Origin: Planctomycetaceae bacterium
GTDB lineage: Bacteria; Planctomycetota; Planctomycetia; Planctomycetales; Planctomycetaceae
Length of the DNA stretch: 64,000 nucleotides
NCBI GenBank assembly: GCA_041398785.1
Contig: JAWKUA010000002.1
Span: 372,001-436,000, forward strand
Direction of reading: 5' to 3'
Notes under the pieces: model-generated
What the model saw: the letters and a program-made list of their open reading frames with translations, nothing else
What the model was told of the DNA's origin: nothing
The model's database searches: none
Translations under genes and position numbers: made by a program
Part shown: piece by piece, positions 35,610 through 43,982 of the stretch
Layout: every line of letters starts with the position of its first letter
How positions within the stretch are numbered: position 1 is the first letter of the stretch

Positions 35610-36905
35610 TCCGAACGGCCGGCGCGGCTTGCGCTGCAGCGATTCCCGGACGAAGTGAGGAGTGCCGACATCCGGAGATTCGAGAGGACGGAAATTGCGG
35701 GGCACCGTGACGACGCCGTTTTCCGAAATGGTGAATCCATTGCGGGCGTCTTCCGCGGGGTCGTAGCCGATCCGCATTCCTTCCGGAATCACGACGGATT
35801 TGTCAATGATGGCTTTTCGGACCTTCGCATACCGTCCCACGTTCACTCCGTCGTAAAGAATTGAATCGCGGACTTCGGCATAACTGTTGATGCGGACTTC
35901 CGGTCCCAGAATGCAGCGTTCCACTGTACCACCGGACACGATGGTTCCGGCGCAGACCAGGCTGTCCATCGCGTGCCCGATCCGCGGCTGGTCCGGCGAC
36001 AGATCGTTGAAGACAAACTTTGGCGGCGGAAGCGGGGGCTGAAAAGACCGGAACGGCCAGTCGCGGTCGTAAAGGTTCAGTTCCGGATCAACGGACACCA
36101 GATCCATGTTGGCGTCGTAGTAGGAATCGATCGTTCCCACGTCTTTCCAGTACGCGGCACCGCCAGTTCTGGAATTCCGAAACGGCCATGCCTGTACCAC
36201 ATGGTCGTTGATAATTGACGGGATGATGTTTTTGCCGAAGTCCCGTGAGCTTCCCGGCTGATTGGCATCGTGACACAGGTGTTCGAACAGGAATTCCGTC
36301 CGAAACAGATAAATACCCATCGACGCCAGGCAGGTGGAGGGATCTCCCGGCAGAGGATCCGGATCGTGCGGCTTCTCGCGAAAGTCGATGACTCGCCTGG
36401 AATCATCGATTTGCATCACGCCGAATCGATAACCTTCTTCGACTGGCACCGGCAGGCAGGCGATCGTGCAATCCGCTTCCGACTGCAGATGGTCGGCAAT
36501 GAACGTGGCGTAATTCATGCGGTAGATGTGGTCACCGCTGAGAATCAGCACATGTTTGGGGCGGATCTTTTCGATCGTGTAGATGTTCTGGTAAATCGCG
36601 TCGGCCGTGCCGAGATACCAGTTTTCATCGACTCGCTGTTCCGGCGGTCGAACAGCGACAAATTCTCCCAGTTCCGCTGAAAGAAAATGCCAGCCGCGTT
36701 CAATGTGGCGTTCCAGACTGGCGGCCTTGTACTGCGTGACCACCAGGATCTGCCGCAAACCGCTGTTGATGCAGTTGGAAAGCGTGAAGTCAATAATGCG
36801 GAAGCACCCGCCGAACGGGACGGCTGGCTTACTGCGATCCCGCGTCAGAGGCTCCAGCCGCGAACCTTTTCCACCGGCAAGCACGACAGCAAGTACACTG
36901 CTCAT
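35601..36905 (-). CDS. glgC: Glucose-1-phosphate adenylyltransferase
   Basis: GlgC makes ADP-glucose, the glycogen-synthesis precursor. The 434-residue protein has the nucleotidyltransferase motif VVLAGGKGSRLEPLTRDRSK, the PFGGCFRIIDFTLSNCINSG region, the sugar-binding WKDVGTIDSYYDANM and a C-terminal left-handed beta-helix. The length is typical. It is convergent with scpA (nine-base overlap) and about 70 bases downstream of the methyltransferase gene on the same strand. Confidence 0.95.
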   Translation of the reverse strand: MSSVLAVVLAGGKGSRLEPLTRDRSKPAVPFGGCFRIIDFTLSNCINSGLRQILVVTQYKAASLERHIERGWHFLSAELGEFVAVRPPEQRVDENWYLGTADAIYQNIYTIEKIRPKHVLILSGDHIYRMNYATFIADHLQSEADCTIACLPVPVEEGYRFGVMQIDDSRRVIDFREKPHDPDPLPGDPSTCLASMGIYLFRTEFLFEHLCHDANQPGSSRDFGKNIIPSIINDHVVQAWPFRNSRTGGAAYWKDVGTIDSYYDANMDLVSVDPELNLYDRDWPFRSFQPPLPPPKFVFNDLSPDQPRIGHAMDSLVCAGTIVSGGTVERCILGPEVRINSYAEVRDSILYDGVNVGRYAKVRKAIIDKSVVIPEGMRIGYDPAEDARNGFTISENGVVTVPRNFRPLESPDVGTPHFVRESLQRKPRRPFGSR

Positions 36906-36972
36906 GGCGAACTCCGTTCCCTCGTGCGAAGTCAGTTTGGCACGTAGGTTTCTCCGTCTGTGTTATACCCGT

Positions 36973-38163
36973 TCATCCGGAATTCGTCGAATGACCCGCC
37001 GGCCGCCGAGCGACGATACTTCGGGTTCTGCCCTGCACGCGCGCAAACACGATCACGCGCGGGGGACCGCTGCCGGCTGGAAGCCTGCGCCGCAGTGAGT
37101 TCGCGTCCACTGTCACGCGCCGGCACTTGATCTCATACTCCATTGCCGGACATGACTGCAGATAACGCCGCAGGTCGCGAATCCTGCCGCTCAGTACCTG
37201 TTCGACTTCGAACGGCCTCGCGAAGGGCGTTTCCACGATTTGGCATCCTGTCAGGTACTCGTCCGCAGCGTCCAGCCGCTGCAGGCTCAGCTTCTCCGCG
37301 ACGACATCCAGCAGGCCGGAACGCACAACCGCCGGATCGGGATCGAACAGCCACGTTCCAACCTCAGCAACGGCAGGACACCACGCAGACAGAGGGTCCG
37401 CGGCGATCGTGTCTCCGGCAGGCAGCACCGTCGCGCGAAAGGGATGTTCGGAAGTCAGACTGCCGAACCAGACAGTCGCTTCCCGGCACTCACCGTTCAG
37501 GCTGACCAGTTCGATTTCGCAACCGGGAAACTTCTGCATGAAGTTGCTGGCCGGGCCGAGCTTGATTGCTCCGCCTTTGGCAGTCCTTGTGAGCTGCTGC
37601 ATCCATGCCAGATCAGGACAGTATTGCTCCAGCCGCTTCACTGGACGATCACGACCGGAACGCCGGTCCGGATCGAGGTGCACGAGAAATCCCGCAATGT
37701 TCAGACTTCGAACGTCTGCGGCGATGGTCTGAACTTCGGCTGACGGGTTCCAGATTTCAAGATTCCACCGGCAGCGCTGCAACATGGCGGGATCGAAATC
37801 CACCGCCGTGACCGGGCCACGTTCCGCAAGAGCCGCCGTATCGCAGCCGATGCCGCAACACAGATCAAGGACTTGTTCGCCCACCGGAAAACGGCGAGCC
37901 TTGTGCCTGGCGACGTCCCAGGCGGTTGCCTGTTCCAGGCCAACACGCGTCAGCCACAGCTCTTCGGATTCCGGCAGCAATCCATGCGCCTTCGCACGAG
38001 CGTCCGCGACCGACAGTGCGGCTCGCACCAGGTTTTCGTCAAACTGACTGCGCAGTGATTGCTGCAGCGAAAGTTCCGACCCTGACGATTGGCGTATCGC
38101 GTCGAAGAGTTCTGGCGTTGCTCGCAGGCGCTGCAGAAGCGGAATGTCTGTCGCGTCTCCCAC
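36973..38163 (-). CDS. Class I SAM-dependent methyltransferase with THUMP-like C-terminus
   Basis: This 396-residue protein has a SAM-binding motif (VLDLCCGIGCDTAALAER, residues about 96-113; VTAVDFDPAML) and a C-terminal RNA-binding-like part (YEIKCRRVTVDANSLRRRLP). The layout matches planctomycete and Bacteroidetes methyltransferases with a THUMP-like domain, suggesting an RNA substrate. It begins with GTG three bases after the rsmB stop, so it is the last gene of the dinB-aroA-rsmB-methyltransferase set. Confidence 0.85.
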   Translation of the reverse strand: MGDATDIPLLQRLRATPELFDAIRQSSGSELSLQQSLRSQFDENLVRAALSVADARAKAHGLLPESEELWLTRVGLEQATAWDVARHKARRFPVGEQVLDLCCGIGCDTAALAERGPVTAVDFDPAMLQRCRWNLEIWNPSAEVQTIAADVRSLNIAGFLVHLDPDRRSGRDRPVKRLEQYCPDLAWMQQLTRTAKGGAIKLGPASNFMQKFPGCEIELVSLNGECREATVWFGSLTSEHPFRATVLPAGDTIAADPLSAWCPAVAEVGTWLFDPDPAVVRSGLLDVVAEKLSLQRLDAADEYLTGCQIVETPFARPFEVEQVLSGRIRDLRRYLQSCPAMEYEIKCRRVTVDANSLRRRLPAGSGPPRVIVFARVQGRTRSIVARRPAGHSTNSG

Positions 38164-38166
38164 AGC

Positions 38167-39711
38167 TCATGCCTTCCGCAGCAGCGCCTGATAGGCTCCG
38201 TCGCCGAGTTTGCCGGGGAGATAGACGCGCTGCTCGATGAGCGTCAGCCCGTTGACAGCGGCCAGCACGTCGCGAATCAGATCTGTGGTTTCCTCCGGTT
38301 CGATGCTGCACGTTGAATAGACGATGCGGCCTCCGGGCTTCACGCGGTCAAACGCTGTCAGCAGCAGCCGCGTTTGCAGAATCACGAGTTCGGGAAGATC
38401 AGCCTCGCGAAATCTCCAGCGAGCTTCAGGTCTGCGCGAGAGGACTCCTGTGTTGGAGCAGGGAACGTCGACCAGCGCAGCGTCGAAGTCGGTGCCGGGA
38501 ATGTTGCCGCCGTCTCGCTGGATCAGTGCGGGCACGACCGACGTGAGCCCCAGTCGATCGACGTTTTCGGTCACACGCGCCAGCCGCGTTTCATTGACGT
38601 CGCAGGCGATGATCGTCGCTGAGTTGTCGCTCAGTTCCGCCAAATGGCAACTCTTGCCGCCGGGAGCCGCGCACAGGTCCAAAATGCGTTCGCCGGGCTT
38701 TGGATTCAGCAGGAAGCCGGCCTTCATCGCCGAAGTGTCCTGCACCGACCACAGCCCGTCGGCGAAACCCGGAAGCGTGTCGACTCGTGATGCATGACGG
38801 ATGCGCAGCGCGTTCAGCATTTCCCCCGGCGACACGTCAACTCCCGCATAGCTGAGCATCTGCTGCACATCGACCGTCGAAGAACGCAGCGGGTTGATTC
38901 GAATCGTGACCTGCGGAGGGTCGATGCTGTGGAAACATGCTGTCAGCAGGTCCGGCAGTTCAAAACGAGCAGCCCATCGCTTGGTCAGCGAATTCGGCAG
39001 CGAGAACGCTTCGCCGATGTAGTCCGCGAGCCGCGTTTGCGGATCAGGGAAAACATCCGACGCCAGCCGGCGGAACTCGCCATTGGACAGTGGAACAAGG
39101 TCGGCAGCAAAACGCACATGGTCCCGAGAGTCGCTCGTTCCCGGGCTCTGCCCCGGAACGCTCTGCCTGAAAGGCTCTGCCTGCTGTTGTACGGTCCGAG
39201 GCGGAGGCTCGGACCGAGGCACAAGCAGCCGGGCGATATTTCTCAATACGCCGTTTGCAAAACCCGTCCAGCGGCTGCGTTGAAGCTGCTTCGCCAGTTC
39301 GACGGTCGTGTCCACGGCAGCGTGATCCGGCGTGCGAGCAAACACAAGCTGGTACGTTCCCAGTTGCAGCAGCCGCCACAGATCCGTTTCGACGTCCTGT
39401 CGTGGTCGCGAAATCTGAGACTGCAGCAACGCATCGATCGTTCGCCGTCGCCGGACGACGCCGGAAGCCAGGTCAACGGCCAGCGCCCGTTCCTGGCTGC
39501 TGAGCCGATGCCGATTGTCCAGCGACGCGAAAATGTCTGTCAGGAATCGGCCCGTGCGCTCGTATTCTTCCAGAACGAGCCACGCCAGTAGTCGGCCGGA
39601 AGTGATTTCGGAGACGGTGATCGTCTCCGGATTATCGTCCTTTGACTGGCGCGACCACTTCGAGCGGCGATTGCCGTGAGGACGACGGTACTTCGATTTC
39701 CCGCCGCTCAT
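38167..39711 (-). CDS. rsmB: 16S rRNA m5C967 methyltransferase with an in-frame repeat insertion
   Basis: RsmB methylates C967 of 16S rRNA. The start is the ATG overlapping the aroA stop (ATGA), giving 514 residues. The N-terminal NusB-like region, the linker and the SAM domain (GERILDLCAAPGGKSCHLAEL; the PC catalytic motif in VDVPCSNTGVLSRRPE) are intact. After RNIARLL an extra stretch rich in Pro, Gln and Arg (PRSEPPPRTVQQQAEPF onward, about 35 residues) corresponds to two DNA hairpins at 39136-39160 and 39193-39215. The remaining sequence resumes with the family PLSNGEFRRLASDVFPDP. The insertion lies between domains and keeps frame. Confidence 0.92.
   Translation of the reverse strand: MSGGKSKYRRPHGNRRSKWSRQSKDDNPETITVSEITSGRLLAWLVLEEYERTGRFLTDIFASLDNRHRLSSQERALAVDLASGVVRRRRTIDALLQSQISRPRQDVETDLWRLLQLGTYQLVFARTPDHAAVDTTVELAKQLQRSRWTGFANGVLRNIARLLVPRSEPPPRTVQQQAEPFRQSVPGQSPGTSDSRDHVRFAADLVPLSNGEFRRLASDVFPDPQTRLADYIGEAFSLPNSLTKRWAARFELPDLLTACFHSIDPPQVTIRINPLRSSTVDVQQMLSYAGVDVSPGEMLNALRIRHASRVDTLPGFADGLWSVQDTSAMKAGFLLNPKPGERILDLCAAPGGKSCHLAELSDNSATIIACDVNETRLARVTENVDRLGLTSVVPALIQRDGGNIPGTDFDAALVDVPCSNTGVLSRRPEARWRFREADLPELVILQTRLLLTAFDRVKPGGRIVYSTCSIEPEETTDLIRDVLAAVNGLTLIEQRVYLPGKLGDGAYQALLRKA
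39136..39215. repeat. Two-hairpin palindromic element inside rsmB
   Basis: Hairpin 1 at 39136-39160 (CGTTCCCGGG / CCCCGGAACG) and a perfect 8-bp hairpin 2 at 39193-39215 (GGTCCGAG / CTCGGACC). Hairpin 1 resembles the hairpin in the CYTH-PurB linker at 9567-9591. Confidence 0.7.
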
Positions 39712-41156
39712 TTGCGTGCCTCGCGACACAAGGCGTCGAGATCTTCGAAGTAATTCGGATACGTCTTGGCCGTACATCCGGGGTCGAGAATTCGAATGCC
39801 TGCGGCCTTCAATCCCAAAAGAGAAAAACTCATCGCCATCCGGTGATCGTCGTAGGTTGAGACGTCGGCCGGCTGCGGCTGGCCGGGATGAATCGTGAGT
39901 CCATCGTCGAACTCGTCGGCCTTGATTCCCGCTCGGCGAAGCTCATTGACAACCGCGGAAACGCGATCCGTTTCCTTATGACGCATGTGTTCGACGTTAC
40001 GGATCCTTGTCGGCGAATCGGCGAATACCGCGGCAACCGCCAACGTCTGAGCGGTGTCACTGATCTGATTCATGTCGATGTCAATGCCGTGCAGCGGCCT
40101 GCCGATCACAGTGACGGAATTTTCCGCCCAGCGCACTTCGCAACCCATCTGTTGCAGTGCATCGACAAAATGGATGTCGCCCTGCAATGCGTTCCTTGAC
40201 AGGCCGGTCACCGTGACTTCGCCACCCGTCACCGCCGCGACGGCGAAGAAGTAGCTGGCCGCGGAAGCATCCGGTTCGATTTCATACCGGCGGCCCGTGT
40301 ACGACTGCGGTTCGATGAGAAACGACGACAGATCGGGCGGGTGAGCGACTTCGACACCGAACGACCTCATCATTTCCACGGTCATTGTGACATATGGTTT
40401 TGAGACCAGATCGCCGTCGACCGTCAGTTCAATTGGTTCCGCCGCCGCCGGAGCACTCATCAGCAGACTGCTGAGAAACTGACTGGAAATGTCGCCTCGA
40501 ATCAGCGCCGTTCCGCCGCTGAGCCGCCCCAGCGATCCGTCGACGATTACCGGCGGGCATTCACTTCCCGCGTGCTCACATTCAACGAACGCTCCCAGCA
40601 GATTCAGCGTGTGTACGAGATCGCCGATCGGGCGCTGCCGCATGCGTTCGACACCGTCCAGACGATAGCGACCCGTTCCCAACGCACACAACGATGTCAG
40701 GAATCGAATGCTGGTGCCACTGTTTTCCAGCCAGAGATCGGCACTTTGAAGGTCGCGTGGATTTCCGGCGTTTGATTCTCCGATGTCGCTATGGGAGGGC
40801 GAAGCTCCTGCTGAGCCGCGAGGCAAATTGGAGGCCGTGGGTGGCAGCGGCTCGGCGGGAGCCTCGCCCTCCCGAAATACGCCTCTCTTCGACCGATCTC
40901 GCTTCAGCTTCCCTCCGCAGCCAACGACTTCGCATGTGGCCGCGTCCGCATCGTGAGTGACACTCAGCCCCAGCCGCTGCAGACTTTCGAGCATGACTCG
41001 CGTGTCCTGGCTGTCCAACACTCCGGTCAGCGTGGACGTGCCCTGCGCCAGAGCCGCCAGAATCAGAGCGCGATTAGTGATGCTCTTCGATCCCGGCGGG
41101 CGAATCGTGCCGACGACAGGGCGCGCTACGGGGACAATGCAGAGAGCCTCGTTCAT
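39708..41156 (-). CDS. aroA: 3-phosphoshikimate 1-carboxyvinyltransferase (EPSP synthase) with an in-frame repeat insertion
   Basis: AroA joins shikimate 3-phosphate and PEP in the chorismate pathway. The start is the ATG at 41156, which overlaps the TGA of the upstream dinB-family gene (TGATG). The protein is 482 residues, about 45 longer than usual. The PPGSKSITNRALILAALAQG motif and LENSGTSIRFLTSLCALG are intact. Between GCGGKLK and SADLWLENSGT, residues about 95-122 (GEAPAEP ... GSAGASPSH) are encoded by an 81-bp inverted-repeat DNA element, which replaces the usual short turn. Its stop overlaps the rsmB start. Confidence 0.94.
   Translation of the reverse strand: MNEALCIVPVARPVVGTIRPPGSKSITNRALILAALAQGTSTLTGVLDSQDTRVMLESLQRLGLSVTHDADAATCEVVGCGGKLKRDRSKRGVFREGEAPAEPLPPTASNLPRGSAGASPSHSDIGESNAGNPRDLQSADLWLENSGTSIRFLTSLCALGTGRYRLDGVERMRQRPIGDLVHTLNLLGAFVECEHAGSECPPVIVDGSLGRLSGGTALIRGDISSQFLSSLLMSAPAAAEPIELTVDGDLVSKPYVTMTVEMMRSFGVEVAHPPDLSSFLIEPQSYTGRRYEIEPDASAASYFFAVAAVTGGEVTVTGLSRNALQGDIHFVDALQQMGCEVRWAENSVTVIGRPLHGIDIDMNQISDTAQTLAVAAVFADSPTRIRNVEHMRHKETDRVSAVVNELRRAGIKADEFDDGLTIHPGQPQPADVSTYDDHRMAMSFSLLGLKAAGIRILDPGCTAKTYPNYFEDLDALCREARK
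40793..40873. repeat. 81-bp inverted-repeat element inserted in frame inside aroA
   Basis: Arms 40793-40818 and 40848-40873 are 26-base near-perfect inverted repeats (22 of 26 match; arms begin GGGAGGGCGAAGCTCC). The element length is exactly 27 codons and is read as GEAPAEP ... GSAGASPSH. This motif pair is common in planctomycete proteins, which suggests a mobile or dispersed coding palindrome. Confidence 0.85.
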
Positions 41157-41647
41157 CAGATCCCCAGCACACTGTTGAGTCCCGCGCAACGACGCCACGC
41201 CGACAACTGTCCCAGATGCAGCATCGCGTGGGTCGTCATCAAATGTGTCAGCAGATCGCCTGTTGTCGGAAACTGGTCCGGAAAGAATGGTGTCTGATTC
41301 GGCTGCAGCAAAGTGGTTTCGGGGTCAGCCGCTTCGAGCAGATCCAGCAATCGGTCGTACGTCCGAGTCACCATCGCCAGCAGGTCAGCCTTCGACGGAT
41401 ACTTCGAACGATCATCGACGGGAGTTGATCCCGGCCCGAACATCGCCATCCAGGCTTCATCGGTGGCCATATCTTCGCCGAGTAGCTGTGCTCCGAGATC
41501 GGCCGCCAGAGCCACATGCCCGACGATCCAGGCCGGGTGGTTCATGCCCGGATGCGGCAGGTTGGTCATCTGAGCATCATCGATGTCAGCAAGCAACAGC
41601 TCACAATACCTGCGAGTGAAGTGAAACGCGGTGATGACACTTTTCAT
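41156..41647 (-). CDS. DinB-family protein
   Basis: This 163-residue four-helix-bundle protein has the metal-binding His pattern of DinB_2 proteins (HPAWIVGHVAL early, THAMLHLGQLSAWRR at the end). Such proteins are linked to thiol transfer or metal-dependent chemistry; the exact role is unknown. It ends within the aroA start (TGATG overlap), so the two are translationally coupled. Confidence 0.85.
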   Translation of the reverse strand: MKSVITAFHFTRRYCELLLADIDDAQMTNLPHPGMNHPAWIVGHVALAADLGAQLLGEDMATDEAWMAMFGPGSTPVDDRSKYPSKADLLAMVTRTYDRLLDLLEAADPETTLLQPNQTPFFPDQFPTTGDLLTHLMTTHAMLHLGQLSAWRRCAGLNSVLGI

Positions 41648-41670
41648 GGCGGAGTTCGTGTTGGATCGGT

Positions 41671-42078
41671 CTAAATTTGCGGCTGCCCGGGAATCAGCTT
41701 GTCCAGGATTCCGTTCACGAAGCCGGGCGAATTCTGTCCGCCGAATTCGCGAGCCACTTCGATGGCTTCGTCCAGCACCACGGGCACCGGAGTACCCATG
41801 TGGTGCATTTCGTAGATCGCCAGCCGCAGTACGTTGCGATCGGTCGGCGCCATCCGATCCAGCCGCCAGTTCTGAGCGACCGAGACAATCATATCGTCAA
41901 GCTGATCGCGCACTTCCCGCACACCTCGAAACAGATCCCACGCGAAATCGACGAGTTCGTCCTTCCTGAGTTGCTCGGTGATCTCCTCCTGAATCCGCCG
42001 CACATCGGCATCGGGATTCTGGTCAATCAGATACAGCATCTGCAGGGCAACTCTTCGAGCATCAGAACGGCGAGGCAT
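41671..42078 (-). CDS. nusB: Transcription antitermination factor NusB
   Basis: The ATG at 42078 gives 135 residues, typical for NusB, which with S10 supports rRNA antitermination. Motifs RRSDARRVALQMLYLIDQN, WRLDRMAPTDRNVLRLAIYE and VLDEAIEVAREFGG are characteristic. A longer frame exists upstream but adds non-conserved residues. It is 23 bases upstream of the dinB-family gene on the same strand and may lead this operon. Confidence 0.95.
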   Translation of the reverse strand: MPRRSDARRVALQMLYLIDQNPDADVRRIQEEITEQLRKDELVDFAWDLFRGVREVRDQLDDMIVSVAQNWRLDRMAPTDRNVLRLAIYEMHHMGTPVPVVLDEAIEVAREFGGQNSPGFVNGILDKLIPGQPQI

Positions 42079-42199
42079 GGGATCACATTGAGAAAGAACA
42101 GAGTCAGCAAATCGCGGGCGGAACTGTACGACAGACACTGAGTGAATAGAAGGGAAGAGACGGCCGTCCGTCGCGAGCAGACGTCCACCGCGCGGCTGC

Positions 42200-42475
42200 T
42201 CAGTACACTTCGTCGTGGCTTCCCACTGTCAACAAGAGAATCGCTTCTGATTCCTCGGACTCAAAGAAATCCTCGGATCGTAGCCTCCGCTGCACGCCCA
42301 GGCATTTGCCATTCAACTTGTGTGTTTTCAGCCGAGGATTGAATGCGTCAACGGACAAGAGTAACAGCGTGGCCTCAAGTTGATCGGCCGCATGAGCACG
42401 CCTCTTCATGTAACGCCGTGCCGCACGAATGAAGGCCGTACTGCGGGAAAGTTCACGATTCACCGCGAACCTCAT
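42200..42475 (-). CDS. RelE/ParE-family toxin, sequence altered by compensating frameshifts
   Basis: The 91-residue frame starts like a RelE-type mRNA interferase (LLLSVDAFNPRLKTHKLNGK) and ends with EESEAILLLTVGSHDEVY. The middle (CLGVQRRLRSEDF) does not fit the family. One frame over, the same bases read WACSGGYDPRI, exactly the expected RelE core. Two compensating indels near 42308 and 42268 therefore shift about a dozen codons out of frame. The protein as written may be inactive, or the indels may be sequence errors. Its start lies inside the antitoxin gene. Confidence 0.8.
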   Translation of the reverse strand: MRFAVNRELSRSTAFIRAARRYMKRRAHAADQLEATLLLLSVDAFNPRLKTHKLNGKCLGVQRRLRSEDFFESEESEAILLLTVGSHDEVY

Positions 42476-42665
42476 TCATGATCTCGCGCACTGACGCTGA
42501 AAGTGCAGGCCTCTTTTCGAATTCGGCACGCGCAACGGCCACACCCTGAACAATCGCTTCCCGGTGCTTTTCCGCGATTCGCCGTCTCAGGATGTCAATC
42601 AAAGTCTCCTGCTCATCGACCGACAGGTTGTCAGCGGCATCAACGATCTCTGAAAAACTTGTCAT
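42453..42665 (-). CDS. Antitoxin of the RelE-like module
   Basis: This 70-residue protein (SEIVDAADNLSVDEQETLID, then a C-terminal AEFEKRPALSASVREIM) is typical of small antitoxins paired with RelE/ParE toxins. It overlaps the toxin start by 23 bases, the usual arrangement, so translation should be coupled and antitoxin made first. The N-terminal part would bind DNA or dimerise and the C-terminus would wrap the toxin. Confidence 0.8.
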   Translation of the reverse strand: MTSFSEIVDAADNLSVDEQETLIDILRRRIAEKHREAIVQGVAVARAEFEKRPALSASVREIMNEVRGES

Positions 42666-42731
42666 GGTCTGTTTGCTTTCAAATCGCGAGCCACAGAAAA
42701 CGGCGCGCCCTGCGCTGCTGCATGCGTAGAT

Positions 42732-43316
42732 TCACACTTTCACTGTTAAATCAATCTTCCAATCAATCCAAATCAGACGAATCAGGAGAGTCACAGACCC
42801 GAGGACCGCGCCCCACAGCAACGGACGACACCAGGCCTTCTGGCCTGGACTGCACGAACCTTCCGCTGCCAATGCAGCGAATGCAAACCCAATCACTGCG
42901 GACCAAACCATGAATCGGGGTGAACCTGGACCGGACAGGATGATTGCCAGGATTAAAGGCATTGAGTGGCCTACAAGAAAGCCGATCCCCGCCAGCGTTA
43001 ACGTCGCAGCGACGCGAATCGCACACCGAATGCCTCTCCGGAGGCTTGAGTCAGGAACCCGCCCGGCTCGGCTCCACCTGATTAACTTGTAGAGCAGCGA
43101 ATCCCCAAAAACCAGAACACTCGGGTACACCCACCCCAGCCAGAGAAGGAAGTGAGTATCCACAAAGCTCTTCATCGGTGAACGAAACTCATCAAACACA
43201 ACGCCGCGATCCACAAGGCGGTACGCCAGTTCTGCGACGACACCGGGAACCGAAAGTAAAATCACCCATGTCGAAACGTGACCGGCTGGCAATGGCTGGT
43301 CAGCAGATTCCGGCAT
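42732..43316 (-). CDS. Hypothetical multi-pass membrane protein
   Basis: The ATG at 43316 gives 194 residues with hydrophobic spans around STWVILLSVPGVVAELAY, THFLLWLGWVYPSVLVFG, a VAATLTLAGIGFLVG helix and a C-terminal LLWGAVLGSVTLLIRLIW helix. No family recognised. It lies between toxin-antitoxin modules on the same strand. Confidence 0.7.
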   Translation of the reverse strand: MPESADQPLPAGHVSTWVILLSVPGVVAELAYRLVDRGVVFDEFRSPMKSFVDTHFLLWLGWVYPSVLVFGDSLLYKLIRWSRAGRVPDSSLRRGIRCAIRVAATLTLAGIGFLVGHSMPLILAIILSGPGSPRFMVWSAVIGFAFAALAAEGSCSPGQKAWCRPLLWGAVLGSVTLLIRLIWIDWKIDLTVKV

Positions 43317-43397
43317 TTGGATTCCTTTCAGATTTGAACGACCACTTTGCCACTGCGGGAGAGCAGGGCGGACGTGTTGTGTGCAGCCCGATTGCAT

Positions 43398-43733
43398 CTA
43401 ACCGGGCCAGTTGCCGGCACCATACTTCTCGACGAGATACGCGACGCCCGCAATTGCCGCGATTGCGGCCGCGACGGCTCCACCCACGAACGGGCTTCTG
43501 TTCCGCCTTCGTGCAAGGAGGCCGCCTATCGGACCAACAATGATACCGATAATGAACGAGCGAGTCGTCGCACCACCAAATCCGTCAACAGCGAATTTGA
43601 TCTGCGGAACGGAATAGACACCAACGATCACTCCTGTCACAAGCGCTACCGCCAACCCAGAGCAAAGTCCGAGCAGAGCGCTGTTTCGCCAGGCGGGAGG
43701 TTGACCGGGCGTTCGTCTGCCGTTGTCGTTCAT
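43398..43733 (-). CDS. Small hypothetical membrane protein
   Basis: This 111-residue protein has three or four hydrophobic stretches (LLGLCSGLAVALVTGVIVGV, SFIIGIIVGPIGGLLA, VAAAIAAIAGVAYLV). No family recognised. It is 19 bases downstream of hicA's stop on the same strand, so it may be co-transcribed with hicAB. Confidence 0.65.
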   Translation of the reverse strand: MNDNGRRTPGQPPAWRNSALLGLCSGLAVALVTGVIVGVYSVPQIKFAVDGFGGATTRSFIIGIIVGPIGGLLARRRNRSPFVGGAVAAAIAAIAGVAYLVEKYGAGNWPG

Positions 43734-43751
43734 GACGTTTCACATCACTAT

Positions 43752-43982
43752 TCAATTCGCGGCGTCGACAAATTCGTCAACCGTGAGACCGGCAGAGCGA
43801 ATCAAACTCCGGAGCGTTCCATTGGCAACTTCGTTGTGACGTGGAACAGACAGAGTCGCTGGCTGATTCTCACGGACCAAAATCATGTGGCTGCCGCTCT
43901 GATGGGCTTGCACCCAGCCGAATGACTCGAACACCTTCAAAACCACAAGCTCTCGCCCAATCATCGCGGGCAACCGGTCCAT
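43752..43982 (-). CDS. hicA: HicA-family mRNA interferase toxin
   Basis: The ATG at 43982, preceded by GGAGG, gives a 76-residue HicA. Family motifs: LPAMIGRELVVLKVFESFGW, the catalytic His in GSHMIL, SVPRHNEVANGTLRSLIRSA and LTVDEF. Unlike the classic hicA-hicB order, hicB is upstream here. The hicA start overlaps the hicB stop (TGATG), so it would depend on hicB translation; the frameshift in hicB therefore matters. Confidence 0.9.
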   Translation of the reverse strand: MDRLPAMIGRELVVLKVFESFGWVQAHQSGSHMILVRENQPATLSVPRHNEVANGTLRSLIRSAGLTVDEFVDAAN

